The notes: a model not told the origin generated them from the sequence alone. A stretch of DNA of 64,000 bases from Epiperipatus broadwayi (GCA_028023455.1 JAQFVV010012509.1:1800001-1864000), one strand, 5' to 3'; positions 23,000 through 34,423 are shown, numbered from the stretch's first letter. Made by a program: numbers and translations.

Positions 23000-23835
23000 C
23001 ATTCCCCACTCTTTCCCCATATTCTGCTCCATCCCATTTCCACAACATAATCTTTGTCAACTCTATAGCCTGTATATCTAAATTCCCTTTATCTTTTCCC
23101 AAACCCAGCATAAAAACCAATAATTCACTTTTCTGTATAATCACTTTTTTCATATTTATTCTTCCATAACTTCATTTTATGTACCCTTTCTGTTTTCAAG
23201 CATTTACATTCAATTAACAAATGCCTAATATTTTCTATTCCTTACATAATTTACAAAATAAATCACCCATATTTTTCCATTTACATGTATATTCTCTTGT
23301 AGCTAAAGATCCCATTCGAGTCTTAAATAATAAACTACTTTCCTTACTATTATCATATATTAACTCACACCTAAGATTCTGTTTATTTCTATATATATTT
23401 AAACTCTTTTTACTCTCCATACTATTTCTCCATCTCTCTAACTCCCTATTCTTTATTAATAAATCTATTCTTTTATCTCATTCCTTACTACTATAACACT
23501 CAACAATTCTCTTAACACAATCATCCCACCTTTTATACAAATATAAATTCTTTATCCAAATCTTTTTCATACCACATTACCTTTCTCACCCATCTTTTTA
23601 CCTGCCCTTTACTCATAACCCAATTAAATACTATTTTGGCTATTCTTTTATTATCCATAAACTGCAATCTACCAAACATTTTCATTTTACTTTTTGCATC
23701 TCTCATATAAAAACTTGATCATCCCATTTTCTCCTTGAATTGCCTCCCTTGCTGTCCATACATCTGCATCCAATGCATATGCTTTTCTGTGTGGTGGTTG
23801 AATTCTGTACTATGTTAACGAGGCATACGAATCTG
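23000..23835 (-). pseudogene. Minus-strand LINE-like C-terminal relic
   Basis: Reading down from 23800 on the minus strand: KAYALDADVWTAREAIQGEN, then MFGRLQFMDNKRIAKIVFNW and KRWVRKVMWYEKDLDKEF, a stop, then TRMGSLATREYTCKWKNMGD, LFCKLCKE and a decayed HLLIEC-like segment. The order (basic region, then CxxC...H....C) is that of the region after the RT in non-LTR elements. I cannot assign a clade. The strand is purine-rich, as coding strands of these relics often are here. Confidence 0.5.
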
Positions 23836-24858
23836 ACCGTTACAATGTTTAGATGCTTTGGTATCATCACTCATAATACTATTAGTATTAGATAATTTAA
23901 ATTGCTTATCTAATAGAATATCAGGTTGATGTGAACAATAAACTGGTATAATCTCTTAAAATACTTTACTAAATTATACAAATTTTTATATTTTCATTTT
24001 CCATTTAAAAGTGAAAATAAATAAGTACATTTTTTTCTTTCTTTGATTCTAAAATATGCTAAATAGATTTTTACAATGTAAATTTAAAACTTTTTTTTGT
24101 ATTTTATTTATTTCAAAATAATGAAATACAAGATTTATTTTCTTTTTTTTTTTGCCTTTGTTTGATTTAAAAAATGTAAATTTTTTTTTTTATAATAAGT
24201 CATTTTTATTTTATTTTTTAATTTTGAAAACTACATAAATAATTTTTACTAAAGATAACTACTAACTACAGCTGAAAGAAAGTCCACTAAAAATCAAAGA
24301 AAGCTGCTTAAGGATAACTGAAAAATCAAAGAAAGAAAATTAAATCAATTTATAATTTCAATTTTACATATCTACCATAAATGATTTTATATACAGAATT
24401 ATTGGCAAGACTATTATTTAAAAGATGACAGAGCCTATTAAACTAAGTCACCACAGATTATTAATTAAAGCAAGACTCCATAATACATTAGAGAAAGCTT
24501 TCACTAAACTCTACATGTTAAACAAAAAGATTAATTTCATATATTATCCTAGGTAAGAGATTTCAGATTTCTATTTGTCTAATTAATTTATGCATTTTAA
24601 TTCATATCTTGTCTTAACATTTGTAATTTATATGTGAATGATATTCAGAATATGTTCATTTACACCTCAAATAATATTTTAATATATATTAAATCATGTT
24701 TTCCCATTGGATACTGAATTAATCTAGTAATTTAGATACATTTAATAACAAAAAAATTATGTAAACTAAAAATTGGAAATAGTGTTCACTTGGAAATACA
24801 TTAATTAACTTTTTTTACACATATCCAAAAATTTTATAGGTATTATTATATATCTTAG
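23836..24858. other. AT-rich intron with T and A homopolymers, no gene seen
   Basis: T-rich from about 24000 to 24260. Nothing else recognised. Confidence 0.6.
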
Positions 24859-24873
24859 CAATTATTAATTTAA

Positions 24874-25201
24874 AACAGGCAAAACTCTCCATACAGTAGT
24901 GCCACTCAGTGCAAGCCAGAATAATCAATGGATACCAGAAGGCTTGTGCATAAAAATTCCTATCTAGGGCCTACTCATTTAACTAGTTTCTGGTTTGTGA
25001 CCTTCATCAGTGAGGAGCCAGAAACTAGTCTGGGGATATTGGATGAGTAGGCACTAGATGGGGATTTTATGCACAAACCTTCTGGCATCCATTGATTACT
25101 CTGGCTTGCACTGAGTGGCACTATTGTATGGAGAGTTTTGCCTGTTTTAATAACAGTTATGAGTAAGCATAAGAAATGGTGATCATATGATGTTTAGTGG
25201 T
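24874..25201. mobile_element. Family A fold-back retroelement, copy A5
   Basis: A 328-bp insertion with the perfect 15-bp duplication CAATTATTAATTTAA (24859-24873 and 25202-25216). The antisense arm ends inside hammerhead helix I (GACCTTCATCAGTGAG), and the sense arm starts inside helix II and runs through GAAACTAGTCTGGGG to the 3' end and tail. Together the two halves hold all parts of the ribozyme but on opposite strands. The sense half keeps the GTC cleavage triplet. This is the CATACAGTAGTG variant. Confidence 0.85.
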
Positions 25202-25216
25202 CAATTATTAATTTAA

Positions 25217-26770
25217 TTAAATAATTTATAAAAACTATAGCCTTAGATCTTGTTCCACATTTAATATTCCTTCTATATATGTGATTAATGATACTGTGAT
25301 TGAATAATATATTGAACTCATATTTTTATAAGCTGAGGAAGTTCATGTTTCCATTGACTGAGTTCGGTATCTGGTTTGCAAATAGTTTTCATGAATGTGA
25401 AGGATTAGTGATTATTTGCCTTGTACAAATGTATTTTCTTTCTGAGGATACAATCAAGAATTATACTTTAACTATACCTAAAGCTACTTTGATTTGTGAT
25501 ACATCTGGTATACCAAAGTGAGGACTGATTTATGCAATCATCACCATCATTTCTAAAAGTTACTCATCACTCATTTATTTTTTATATACCATTATATATT
25601 TGGTAGCCCAATGTGAACTCTTTACTGTTATGTATTTACTAACCCAGTGTCCAAGTATGGATGAATAAATTAAAATCACTACACACAGACATCTCTTCCA
25701 TTCTATACCACCAAATATTATTATTGCTATAAATGCTATTTATTTACAAATTAATTATTTAATAATAAATGATTACTTAGAGTCTCTAAGTACGTGTAAT
25801 AAACAAGTATAGATTATAAGATATTTCTATCCATTACTGATTTGAAAGAATATGAAGAATGCTATAAAGCACGCAAGTTAACACTAAAACAAATTCAATA
25901 AAAAGAATGGGGATATTGTTTTATGATGAACATAATCTGTAATGATATACCTAGGTCCCAACATTCATAGATCACCACTCAGGTATTGAGAAAATACTAA
26001 TGTAATGTGATAATAACATAATACCACAGAAGACAAAGTCTTACTAATTTAAAAAAGGATATTTTTAAGATAATTAAATAAATTTTAACATATCCCGTAA
26101 GAGGTCTAAGAGTGATGAAATTCTGATCACCAATATTAGTACATGATTACATATGTTTTTTGGCCAAGCCATTCTATATTAGTCTACAAATATATACAGT
26201 ACATTTAAAAAAATACCCCCTCCATTGTAATATATATTTCTTTAAAACAATATACTGAGTGGTTGTAGATATATTTCACACTTTTTTTGGTAATTTTAAA
26301 AAGTTTAAAATCTTGGTTACGGAATCTATATAATTAATTTTGATTAAAATGATTATTAGAGTGAGTACCCATACAGAATATAATTAATTAATCCATTATT
26401 TATCTGGTTTTTTTATGACATTCTATTTTGATTAGATTTGACCAAACTTAATGATCTATTTTCTAGTACTATACTGCCAAATATCTAGCCATGATTTCAT
26501 AAATAGGTGAACGCTGAAAGAGAAACAGTAAGAAATATTTGCCCAATATTAATCATCATCATTATTAGTAGCCATTTGTAAATGATGATGGTCATCTTTA
26601 ATTCCAGATTTAAAAAAATAATAATAGAAAAACAAATAATATACTAAAAAAGAAAAAAAGTATGGAGCCAGAATTGCTATAAAATCTGCAAAACACATAA
26701 TCCTATTGCAACATTAAGTGTGGAGATATTACTGTTGATATAAAATTGATCTGAAATGACTACACTATAT
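25217..26770. other. AT-rich intron, no gene seen
   Basis: A 73-codon plus-strand ORF at 25300-25521 has no recognisable family and is probably chance or an unidentified relic. A CAT microsatellite lies near 26553-26563. Confidence 0.5.
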
Positions 26771-26885
26771 TAACCAAAGTGATTACAAAAAAAATCAAGT
26801 CAGATGTCACATGACCTACTTATAAGCTTGTATTTACAAATGTTATATATAGAGCTCGCAAAATAAGCTTTGAACAAGCTTTGCA

Positions 26886-26948
26886 GAATATACCCAATCC
26901 CAGACCGGTTTCTGCTACTGGCATCTTCAGTGAGGTGCTAGGATATTC
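26886..26948 (-). ncRNA. Candidate intact type I hammerhead ribozyme, family B unit 1
   Basis: On the minus strand: core CTGAAGA (26923-26929); helix II TGC/GCA, three pairs, with a CAGTA loop; GAAA; C, a CG loop, G and T forming the minimal helix III; cleavage triplet GTC. Helix I: CCTCA before the core pairs with TGGGA after the triplet (with a G-U wobble and one mismatch at the end), and GAATAT farther out pairs with ATATTC, leaving an asymmetric internal loop. Every invariant core base is present, and this is the best ribozyme candidate in the window. Very short helix III is the known form in Penelope-like elements and animal retrozymes. Activity is inferred, not shown. Confidence 0.75.
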
Positions 26949-27265
26949 AAGCAATAGATTAAAAATATCAGGACAAGCCCAGCACTTTATCTAATGTATA
27001 ACTATTAAGTAGAAAATCTGAAATTTTCAAACATCCATGTCTTCCAATCCAGCTATCTAACTTAAATAGCCACATGAGACTAAACTAAGTTCAGATACAC
27101 TATATATTAATAGCTTTAGCAATATAAAATCGCCAAAGCCTTAATAGCAAAAAATAAAATTACAAAAAAAATCCAAGTCAGATGTCACATGACCTAATTT
27201 AATAAGCTTACATTTACAAAGGTTATATATAGAGTTTGCAAAATAAACTCTTAACAAGCTTTGCA

Positions 27266-27328
27266 GAATATTCCTAATCCCAGACCAGTTTCTGCTACTG
27301 GCATCATCAATGAGGTGCTAGGATACTC
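27266..27328 (-). ncRNA. Hammerhead copy with core mutation, family B unit 2
   Basis: Identical layout to unit 1, with helix II TGC/GCA, GAAAC and GGTC. The core begins TTGATGA: C3 is replaced by T, which should abolish or strongly reduce cleavage. The outer helix is slightly altered (GAGTATCC). Confidence 0.65.
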
Positions 27329-27571
27329 AAGCATTAGATTAAAAATACCAGGTCAAGCCCAGCACTTTATTCTAATGTATAACTATTAAGGAGATAATCT
27401 GAAATTTTCAGACGACCATATGTCTTCCAATCCAGCTATCTAACTTAAATAGCCATATGGGACTAGCCCATATGGCTATTTAAGTTAGATAGCTGAATTG
27501 GAAAACATATGGTCATCTGAAAATTTCTGATTATGTGCTGGGCTTGACCTGGTATTTTTAATCTAATGCTT

Positions 27572-27624
27572 GAATATCCTAGCACCTCACTATGCCAGTA
27601 GCAGAAACCAGTTTGGGGATATTC
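27572..27624 (+). ncRNA. Hammerhead copy with core deletion, family B inverted unit
   Basis: GAATATCC and GGATATTC close helix I perfectly, and GCCAGTAGCAGAAACC is retained. The core CTGAAGA is reduced by a four-base deletion and the cleavage triplet reads GTT. Inactive by inspection, but its clean helix I confirms the family structure. Confidence 0.65.
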
Positions 27625-27829
27625 TGCAATGTTTGATAAGAGCTTATTTTGCGACCTCTACATATAACCTAAGTAATAAATAACAGATAAAACAAAAAAA
27701 TGGAGGTAATAATTACCTAATTAACTTCATTTTAAGAAGCAAAAAAATACATCCACAGTGAAGATGTATTGCTCAATGATGGGTAATTCCATTCATTTTA
27801 TAATTTAGCTAAAAATTAATATCTATTTA

Positions 27830-28110
27830 CTAACCAATATTCAATTACTGACTTGTGTGTGTATAGGCTAGCTACCACACACAAAAAAATCTTTAGAATT
27901 AAAAAAAATTTCAAAGTTTTAGTTAATAAGGATTTGAATTAAGATTGTGGAAATGGCAAGTTAATGGGCTATCACTATAGCAGAAATTTAAATCACAATC
28001 TAACAATATAACTACTGTACAAAACAGAGAAACATTAAAATAATATAAAACACTATTGCCAAGTACTTTCAATTCATTTGAGTCCTTATCAAGGCTATGT
28101 AAAAATCGTT
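27830..28110 (-). repeat. Possible Penelope-type repeat fragment with degraded hammerhead-like motif
   Basis: The minus strand at 28064-28093 has CTTGATAAGGACTC, AAAT, GAATTGAAAGT: a CTGA-like start, a stem and GAAA, but the core bases are not conserved. It neighbours a GTGTGTGT/ACACACAC hairpin (27855-27888). Weak evidence. Confidence 0.3.
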
Positions 28111-28721
28111 ATACTCTATTAAGTAGTAAACTTGATTTATATTTTATAATAATAGAAGTATTGGATTTATTATTTTAGATATTTAAGTATTGAATATCAT
28201 AAAATTTTTAAGTAATACACACATTTTTCAAAAATAATGAATGACTATTAATGACATCACTTTTAAATAACACTAATTATATCTAATGGATTAGTCTATA
28301 TATATTTAAAAACAAAATACGAAGATATATAAAATCAGACTTCTAAAATGTCTTCGCTGACCTACAGAATCCCCATCATTTTACACATATTAGTAAAGTA
28401 TTAGTTTCTGTTTATTTTTTACTTCATCTTGCATATTACGTGAAATAATCCATTAGAAAGTAAAGATACTCAGCAGATTACGTTGATATTTAACCGACTA
28501 ATATTGGGTGTCAACTAAAGACTAGTTATTTGGGGAGGAAGATCCTAATCCTGATTGGAAAATAAAATTTATATCAATATTCTATTTATGTTTTATCAAA
28601 TACCAGATCTTAAAATTAATATTTAGGGAGTACATGTAGACCATTACTATTCAATTAGAATTGTTAAAAAAAAAAAAAGCACAATAAAATGATTATAGAA
28701 AAGAGTTTATTGATAGTGTCA

Positions 28722-29012
28722 ATGAGGAATCATAAAATTACAATATATGAGAAAGCTCAGTATGTTTACAAAGTTGAAAATAACATATTTAATGTGTCAA
28801 ATCATAGGTTCAGGTGCTATCAATAAATGTTTATAAACTACAGTATTCAAAAATTAGGAAGACTGCAATCTAATCAAGTAGTTTTACACAACGGTAATAA
28901 ATTATTGAATTATAAGAGTCGATCAGCCACGTTAGACACACATATTTCTACGAATCATTTTAAAATTATGCTGGATAAATTCGAGATTTCGTTCAGAAAT
29001 GAAGTTATTTAG
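28722..29012 (+). pseudogene. Unidentified coding relic, 96 codons with one in-frame stop
   Basis: From the ATG at 28722 the frame is open except for a TAA at 28824-28826 and ends at TAG 29010-29012. Part 1 includes KITIYEKAQYVYKVENN and part 2 includes LGRLQSNQVVLHNG and SATLDTHISTNHFKIMLDKF. Codon composition is less AT-extreme than its flanks, which suggests former coding. I do not recognise the family. It lies about 460 bases downstream of DRG1 exon 1 within intron 1, on the opposite strand. Confidence 0.3.
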
Positions 29013-29465
29013 GAAAGTTGTAATATAATATCTTGTTGTCAATTGTTAACAGTTACGTATGTATATTTAAAAAAAGAAAGAAAATATATATTCTAAGTAT
29101 ACATATTCAGCATTTATTGAAAATTCTGTATAGAATGGACACGTATGCTAATACATAAAATAAGAAGAAATAACGTTTAAAAAAGAAAAAAATAATTATG
29201 AACTAGTATTTTAAAAAATGATATTGCATCGTGGGAAGCTATGACGTTTGGAACAAGCACGACCTTTTTTTTTTTTAACAAAGTAATGGTAATAACAACT
29301 GAGAATGGATGGTAACTTTGACAACGTGACGTCGATCTTCCTGACGTTCGAAGTATTTTCAAACTCTCTTATATAAGCCAAGAACAGTATGTTAATGATA
29401 AAAAGATAGTTATGTTATAGAACTCTTAATTTAAATAAAGTTATAATGTAAAAAGTGTCTAAATG
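29013..29465. other. Start of DRG1 intron 1, no other feature seen
   Basis: AT-rich. A T-run occurs near 29266-29276. Nothing recognised. Confidence 0.5.
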
Positions 29466-29471
29466 CTTTAC

Positions 29472-29510
29472 CTCAGCCTCAATTTCTGCAATTTTTTCAA
29501 GAATTCCCAT
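29472..29510 (-). CDS. DRG1: DRG1 coding exon 1 (start of protein)
   Basis: Minus-strand ATG at 29508-29510 encodes MGILEKIAEIEAE, then splice donor GTAAAG (29466-29471). It joins in phase 0 to exon 2 (9832-9997), giving the conserved DRG1 N-terminus (family pattern KIAEIEAEMARTQKNKAT). The 13-codon exon is too short to be found as an ORF and is supported by the match of sequence, phase and splice site. The variable first four residues are normal for the family. It lies 468 bases from the start codon of the divergent plus-strand gene, so the two probably share a promoter. Confidence 0.93.
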
Positions 29511-29585
29511 TTTGAATTTTAATAGTTTTCGGGACTACGTCCTGTCGCTGATTTCTACTACATAATATCACGGGTAATCAATATT

Positions 29586-29592
29586 ATGGCGG
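29586..29592 (+). promoter_or_regulatory. YY1-like motif ATGGCGG
   Basis: Matches the core AANATGGCGG (here TATTATGGCGG) and lies in the divergent promoter about 76 bases upstream of the DRG1 start codon. Confidence 0.5.
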
Positions 29593-29613
29593 AGGAGCAT
29601 GCTGCGTTTTTAA

Positions 29614-29622
29614 CCCGGAAAT
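29614..29622 (+). promoter_or_regulatory. ETS/GABP-like motif CCCGGAAAT
   Basis: CCGGAA core, about 22 bases from the YY1-like motif. The pairing of the two motifs is typical of ribosome- and translation-related promoters. Confidence 0.5.
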
Positions 29623-29978
29623 GCTATTCTAAATACATCCCGCATTAAATTATTTACTTAATAATACACGATTAAATTTTTATTAAAATAAAAGTTATTA
29701 CTTATAAGTAAAAGGTTTTCTTTAATACAACTATTTATTTACATATTACAAATGCTTTTCTTTTTTTTTTTAAATCTCATGTTTCTGTATGTCATCATAC
29801 GGGTCTTCTTCGTCTCTTCGGCATTTTCTGTTTTTGCATCGATAGGAAAAGTTGTGTAGTTTTCTTTGTCATTTAGCTAAAATGCTTTATATTTATCCAG
29901 TTTAAAAATTAGCTATTGCTTTAGCAATATATTTCTATTAAATAAATACGTTTGTTAGTGAATGTGAATTTTTTCGCA

Positions 29979-30036
29979 ATGAATGAAGAAAAGGATAAAA
30001 CAGCCATGAGTAAAATAGAAACAAATCATCTAAAAG
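29979..30036 (+). CDS. First coding exon of an unidentified divergent gene
   Basis: ATG at 29979 encodes MNEEKDKTAMSKIETNHLK and ends in a perfect donor, AAG|GTAAGT (donor 30037-30042), phase 1. An in-frame stop upstream and the neighbouring bidirectional promoter support this start. The 19-residue peptide is charged, has no signal peptide, and is not enough to identify the protein. In vertebrates DRG1 neighbours EIF4ENIF1, but nothing here shows that this is the same gene. No downstream exon was found in the remaining 34 kb, so the first intron may run past the window. Confidence 0.6.
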
Positions 30037-30592
30037 GTAAGTGACTATTTAAAATGCGTTGGTCAATCATAACAATTGATAATAATGTAATTATATATGT
30101 TTTTAAGTACATGTGTAGTGTAAATGGCAATGTTACTCATAATATTAATTGTCCATAAGCGATTATGTATATAGTTTGACTTTTTGTATTAAAATTTTAA
30201 CGAATTAAAAAGTTAAACGTCAACAATTTAAATAAGCACTTTAGGGCCTTATTTAAAAGAAGTTACAGTAAAGTCGCTTTGAATTGCATGCGTTAAACAA
30301 ATTTCAAATTGGGAAAAAAAAACATTTAAAAAATTGAATATAAATTTTTTTTTTTTAAACAGCTGGCGTTTTTTAAAACTAATTGTAATTAGAATCAAAC
30401 ATGTAAGTTTTCTTGTTGAGCTTGAATTACGTTTAATTGTAAACTGTTTCAGACTTTTGGCAATGTTTTATATTTTATTAATATCTGTGCTTATATTTAA
30501 AGGGCAAAATATAAATTAAATTTATTTTGTGATTACGTGAAATTTGTTATGTTTTTAATATGTTATGCTTCTAGTTTTTCACCTAAGCAAAA

Positions 30593-30604
30593 CCCCCCCC
30601 CCCC
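30593..30604. repeat. Poly-C tract (12 C)
   Basis: A pure C run in AT-rich intron. Confidence 0.9.
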
Positions 30605-33399
30605 ATCATATTGTTTTGTAAGCATTCCTACAGAAAGTAAACACTTGTCTAAGTATTAATATAGGGCTAAATAATTTCAAAGATACATTTAGATTAATCA
30701 CAAAATAATTCTAATAACATTTTTACGTTTTGAATTACAAAAACTATATTGGAAAGTAAATATATACAAAGCAATATTGTATTGAAATTATTTCCAAAGT
30801 TTGACGTTTAATTAAGCCTTAAAATTCTGATAGCGAACTATCACAATATATTTAAACTATTGATAAATTTCTATATTTATTGCAAATTTTCCTATTTGCT
30901 TTGTAGAAATAAATAAAAAAAATTAAAAATGGCAATAAAACTACTGTAATAACATTGTTTTCCCCAGAAAAATTGCTGAAAAATTTTTCCCTGTATTATT
31001 GCCATCTCTGAATTTAGTGAGAAACTTTAATTTCATTAAAGGCTGAAAAATATTCTATTCTGATATTCATAACACCGAAAGCTTATGATTGTTTATTAAA
31101 ATTGATCAGGTCTTATAATTTCAGATGAAAAAATAAAGGTTATCAATGATGAAAGTATATTATTTTACTTATTAGTTGATTCAAATATTTTTAAAGTTAA
31201 ATATTAAATGAATAAGAAAGTAGACTGATATGAAAATAAAGCGATTTTAGTTTCAGATTGTTAATGAAATTTGAATGATTTAAAAATTATTATTATGTTA
31301 ATATGAAAACTTTTTTTTATAAATAATTTGTATTTTTTTTTTATCTGCAAGATTGGTATAAATATGCTTTGAAGTGAAAAAGCTTTATATATACACACTT
31401 TATATGCTATATATAATTAATGACTCACTTTTCCATTCCAAACATATGGCTGAAGGAACCAGTAAACAAAAAACTAATTGCTCCTGAAATGCATTTTGTC
31501 AAAACAGATCTTTTTAGTTAGACCAAGTCCTACAGTGCTGTTTAAGTGTGACATAAGTTTTTTATATTTATTGATGTTCATTATAGAAATATGTATTTAT
31601 TCATAATAATGCATAAATATAAGATGAAAACTGGAAAAGATTATTATTATTGTATACATATGCACACAAAATATATCAAACTTCATTAAGTTTAAAAAAT
31701 ATATCTATCTAAAGTTAAACACAATGTAATGATTTGTAATTTAATAAAGAATAATTATTAGTCATATATGTATTTATTGAAAATTAATTGCTGTAAATAA
31801 AGATTTCATATAAAAAAAACAAAACATGTTTATAAATTTTTTGTGTTATAATTATATAACAGCAAAAGTTTTCACTTTTAAAAATAGAATTTAAAAGAAA
31901 CCGAGCAATTGTTTTTAGATGTTTTCATTAAATATAATTTTTTATATAGAGTGCAAAATGGTTTTTGTTGTTGCAAATATTTAGTTTTTCTACTAATACA
32001 GCTAATACTAAAATAATAATGACAAAGTATTAATATTGTTTTTTTTTTTTTGTTTTTAGTCTTGCTTTTCGTTATCAATTATAAAACTTGTAATCTGTTC
32101 TCAACTTTTTTTTTTTTAGCTAATTGATTTAGGAAAGTTAGTGCAATTAGGTTTGGAAAGAACCAATAAGTACTCTTTAATGCAGGATTACAAAAGACCA
32201 AACAGTTAAAGCAAAAATGAAAAAATGCTTTGCACTCCTGCATTATAGACTTCTTATGTAATCTCACCCACTAACAATAATTTTATGAAGTTATAGTCAG
32301 GAATAGTAAAATATTCCTTTGTCTATGATTATTCAAAATAATGATAAGAAAAGATTTTTAAAAAAATTAAAAGGAAGTCTTTTTCACTATTTTAAAAATC
32401 AATCAGCAGCTTTCATGAATCCAAATAGTGTTAAAGAAAATAAATAAGATTCATCGGAATGTCAGGTTATTACATCTGGGGAATTTTTTGTCAGTGGATC
32501 AGTGTTTTTAAAAGCTTGTGCTTCTCAACATTCATAATCAGTTAGAATTTACTCTGCAAGATGTCAATCTTTTCATGTTTTTGTATTTATATATAATTTC
32601 ATTTTTAAAAATATGAGAAATTTAGTAATTATGCAAAATAATTAATTTTGAAAAGTAAATTCTCAAATGATTTAAATTTTCATTGATTATCGCTAGCAAA
32701 TAATATTAATGCATTGTATTGAAATTTCCACTTAAAATTTTTATAATCCAGTAACAGTAAATTATAAGAAAAATTGTCATTTCTTTTAAAAAAAAAATCC
32801 AGCTTATTTTTAGTTTTCTATACTTCAAAACAAATTACAAAATCTTATATATTTTCTGGCAGATAATTTCTTTCAATTTCTCATTATTATTAAAGGTGAA
32901 AACAAATTCTTGAGCTTAGTTATTAATATTTATATTAACTAGTGTGTTTTATTTCTAGAATTTAATATGAATAAATATCACCACAGCTATGAGATTTTGT
33001 ATAACATTAAAGGTAAAATCGAAAAGCTCAATTTGTTTTAATATTGATAGCAGTTTGACTGATAGTATTAATCTATCAGTGGTGTTCATAGCAGAAAGTG
33101 AATATTAAAAATATGAAGGTTATCTATGAACAATGAATAAATACAACTGGAATAACAATCTCTCTTATTGATTTATAGGATAAAATTTTGGTTCATCAAA
33201 AAATAGGTAATTTTCAGTAGTCTTTTCTATTTCTGCTCTCATTTTTTTCACTTTTTAGTTATGTATATTTGAAAATCATCATCTAAATATTCTTCTTCTT
33301 TAGGCAAATAAATAAAGATCGGGAAAAGGCAAATGATCTTCAAAATGCATTTCTGCTAGCTAGTTTTTTATTTGGTTCAAATAATCAAACCCTTTAAAA

Positions 33400-34423
33400 C
33401 AGTGGTCTTCAACCTTTTCACACCTGCGGACCGGCAAAAATAAGGATAAGATTTCGCGGACCAGCAGAAGTCTACAGATAAATTTTCTTAAAGATTTAAA
33501 CTGCTTAGCTGACCAAAACAACACACTAGTTATTGTGTATTGCAATGGTATTGCTTACCTTCACATGTGAACACTCAAGTTGCGCAGTCATACTGCTACA
33601 GAAAACAGTACGTTCTTACCAATGTGCCTGCATTGCTATGTTTATTATTTCATTGTTAAAACATGCAAAAATAAAATGTTACACACCTGAATGTTGGAAA
33701 ATATCACAGCTAGTGTAATTGCATGACAATGATTATTATGATAAATGTAATATCTGTATTTAATGTTAAATATACAAGATGTAGTTATATATATATGGAG
33801 TTTATATAATAAAAACCTTGCTTTTTTTTTTTTTTAATTTTAATCTGGTGTTATATTAATCTCATTTTTATTCACTTAAAAAAAAGAAGTAGAACAAAAA
33901 GTTGTTTTGGTAAAGTGTACATAGAAATAAAACAATCATTATAAAGATGTAATTTTGCTAAAAAGAAAAAAAGATAATAGATTTACGTTCTCGGTGAAGG
34001 AAAATCATCAATGATCTGTCTCCATTTTCTGAAGTTTACAATTTCAAAAAGAAATGTCACACACAAAATAAAAAGATGATACAAATGCAATAAAAAATTT
34101 TGCTATATGTGACCAATAAATTAGCTGACGCAATACAGAAATGCCTACTGGGTATAGAAATTGATGTGTAAGGAGTAGTACAATTATCATGAGATTGACG
34201 CTTTGTCTTTTAAAGATTGCATTTTCAGATAAATTTCTTTGATTATTATTTATAATTAATTTTATTTAAGCAATTGTGATGAAAAAAAAAAAAATTGTTT
34301 ATATTAATTAAAAATTTAAAATCTTATTATTTTGTTATTACAAAGTTTCCTGCCAGTCTAGCGCGGACCGGCAAAAAATTGCGGAACGGTGCTGGTTCGC
34401 AGACCAAGGGTTGAAGACTACTG
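33400..34423. mobile_element. Non-autonomous hAT (Tip100-like) element
   Basis: Terminal inverted repeats CAGTGGTCTTCAACC (33400) and, inverted, CAGTAGTCTTCAACC (ending 34423), each followed by GCGGACC-type subterminal sequence. The flanks CTTTAAAA (33392-33399) and CTCTAAAA (34424-34431) form an 8-bp target duplication with one mismatch. The 1-kb interior has no transposase. Terminal CAGTGGTC..CAACC is the form used by Tip100-type hAT elements. Confidence 0.85.

Larger units (their letters stand above)
26784..27664 (-). mobile_element. Family B retroelement: two tandem units plus one inverted partial unit
   Basis: Two antisense units start with TTACAAAAAAAATC and AAGTCAGATGTCAC about 377 bp apart (26784 and 27161). 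A third, sense-oriented partial unit (about 27466-27664) follows head to head. The centre CCATATGG...CCATATGG near 27450-27475 is the inversion point. Each unit carries a hammerhead-like sequence. A 13-bp flank repeat with two mismatches (26771-26783 and 27665-27677, TAACC.AAGT.AT) is a likely target duplication. There is no coding capacity. The layout matches tandem-repeat retrozymes or Penelope-type repeats. Confidence 0.75.
9998..29471 (-). other. DRG1: DRG1 intron 1 (19.5 kb)
   Basis: Bounded by donor GTAAAG (29466-29471) and acceptor TTTTAG (9998-10003), both read on the minus strand; joining the exons gives the conserved start EKIAEIEAE|MARTQ. The intron is filled with LINE relics and the small fold-back elements described separately. 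Confidence 0.9.
29511..29978. promoter_or_regulatory. Bidirectional promoter between DRG1 and the divergent gene
   Basis: The gap between the two start codons is 468 bases. On the plus strand it contains ATGGCGG at 29586-29592, a YY1-type motif, and CCCGGAAAT at 29614-29622, an ETS/GABP-type motif. Both are common in TATA-less promoters of housekeeping and translation-related genes. No convincing TATA box is oriented to either gene. The segment 29520-29640 is clearly GC-richer than its surroundings. A pyrimidine-rich stretch at 29758-29830 may be a start region for the plus-strand gene. Confidence 0.65.

Noticed and set aside
31466-31520. Further hammerhead-like motif (CTGAAATGC...GTCAAAAC)
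   Set aside because: The core is not CTGANGA, helix II is not convincing and no cleavage triplet was found; indistinguishable from chance in AT-rich DNA.
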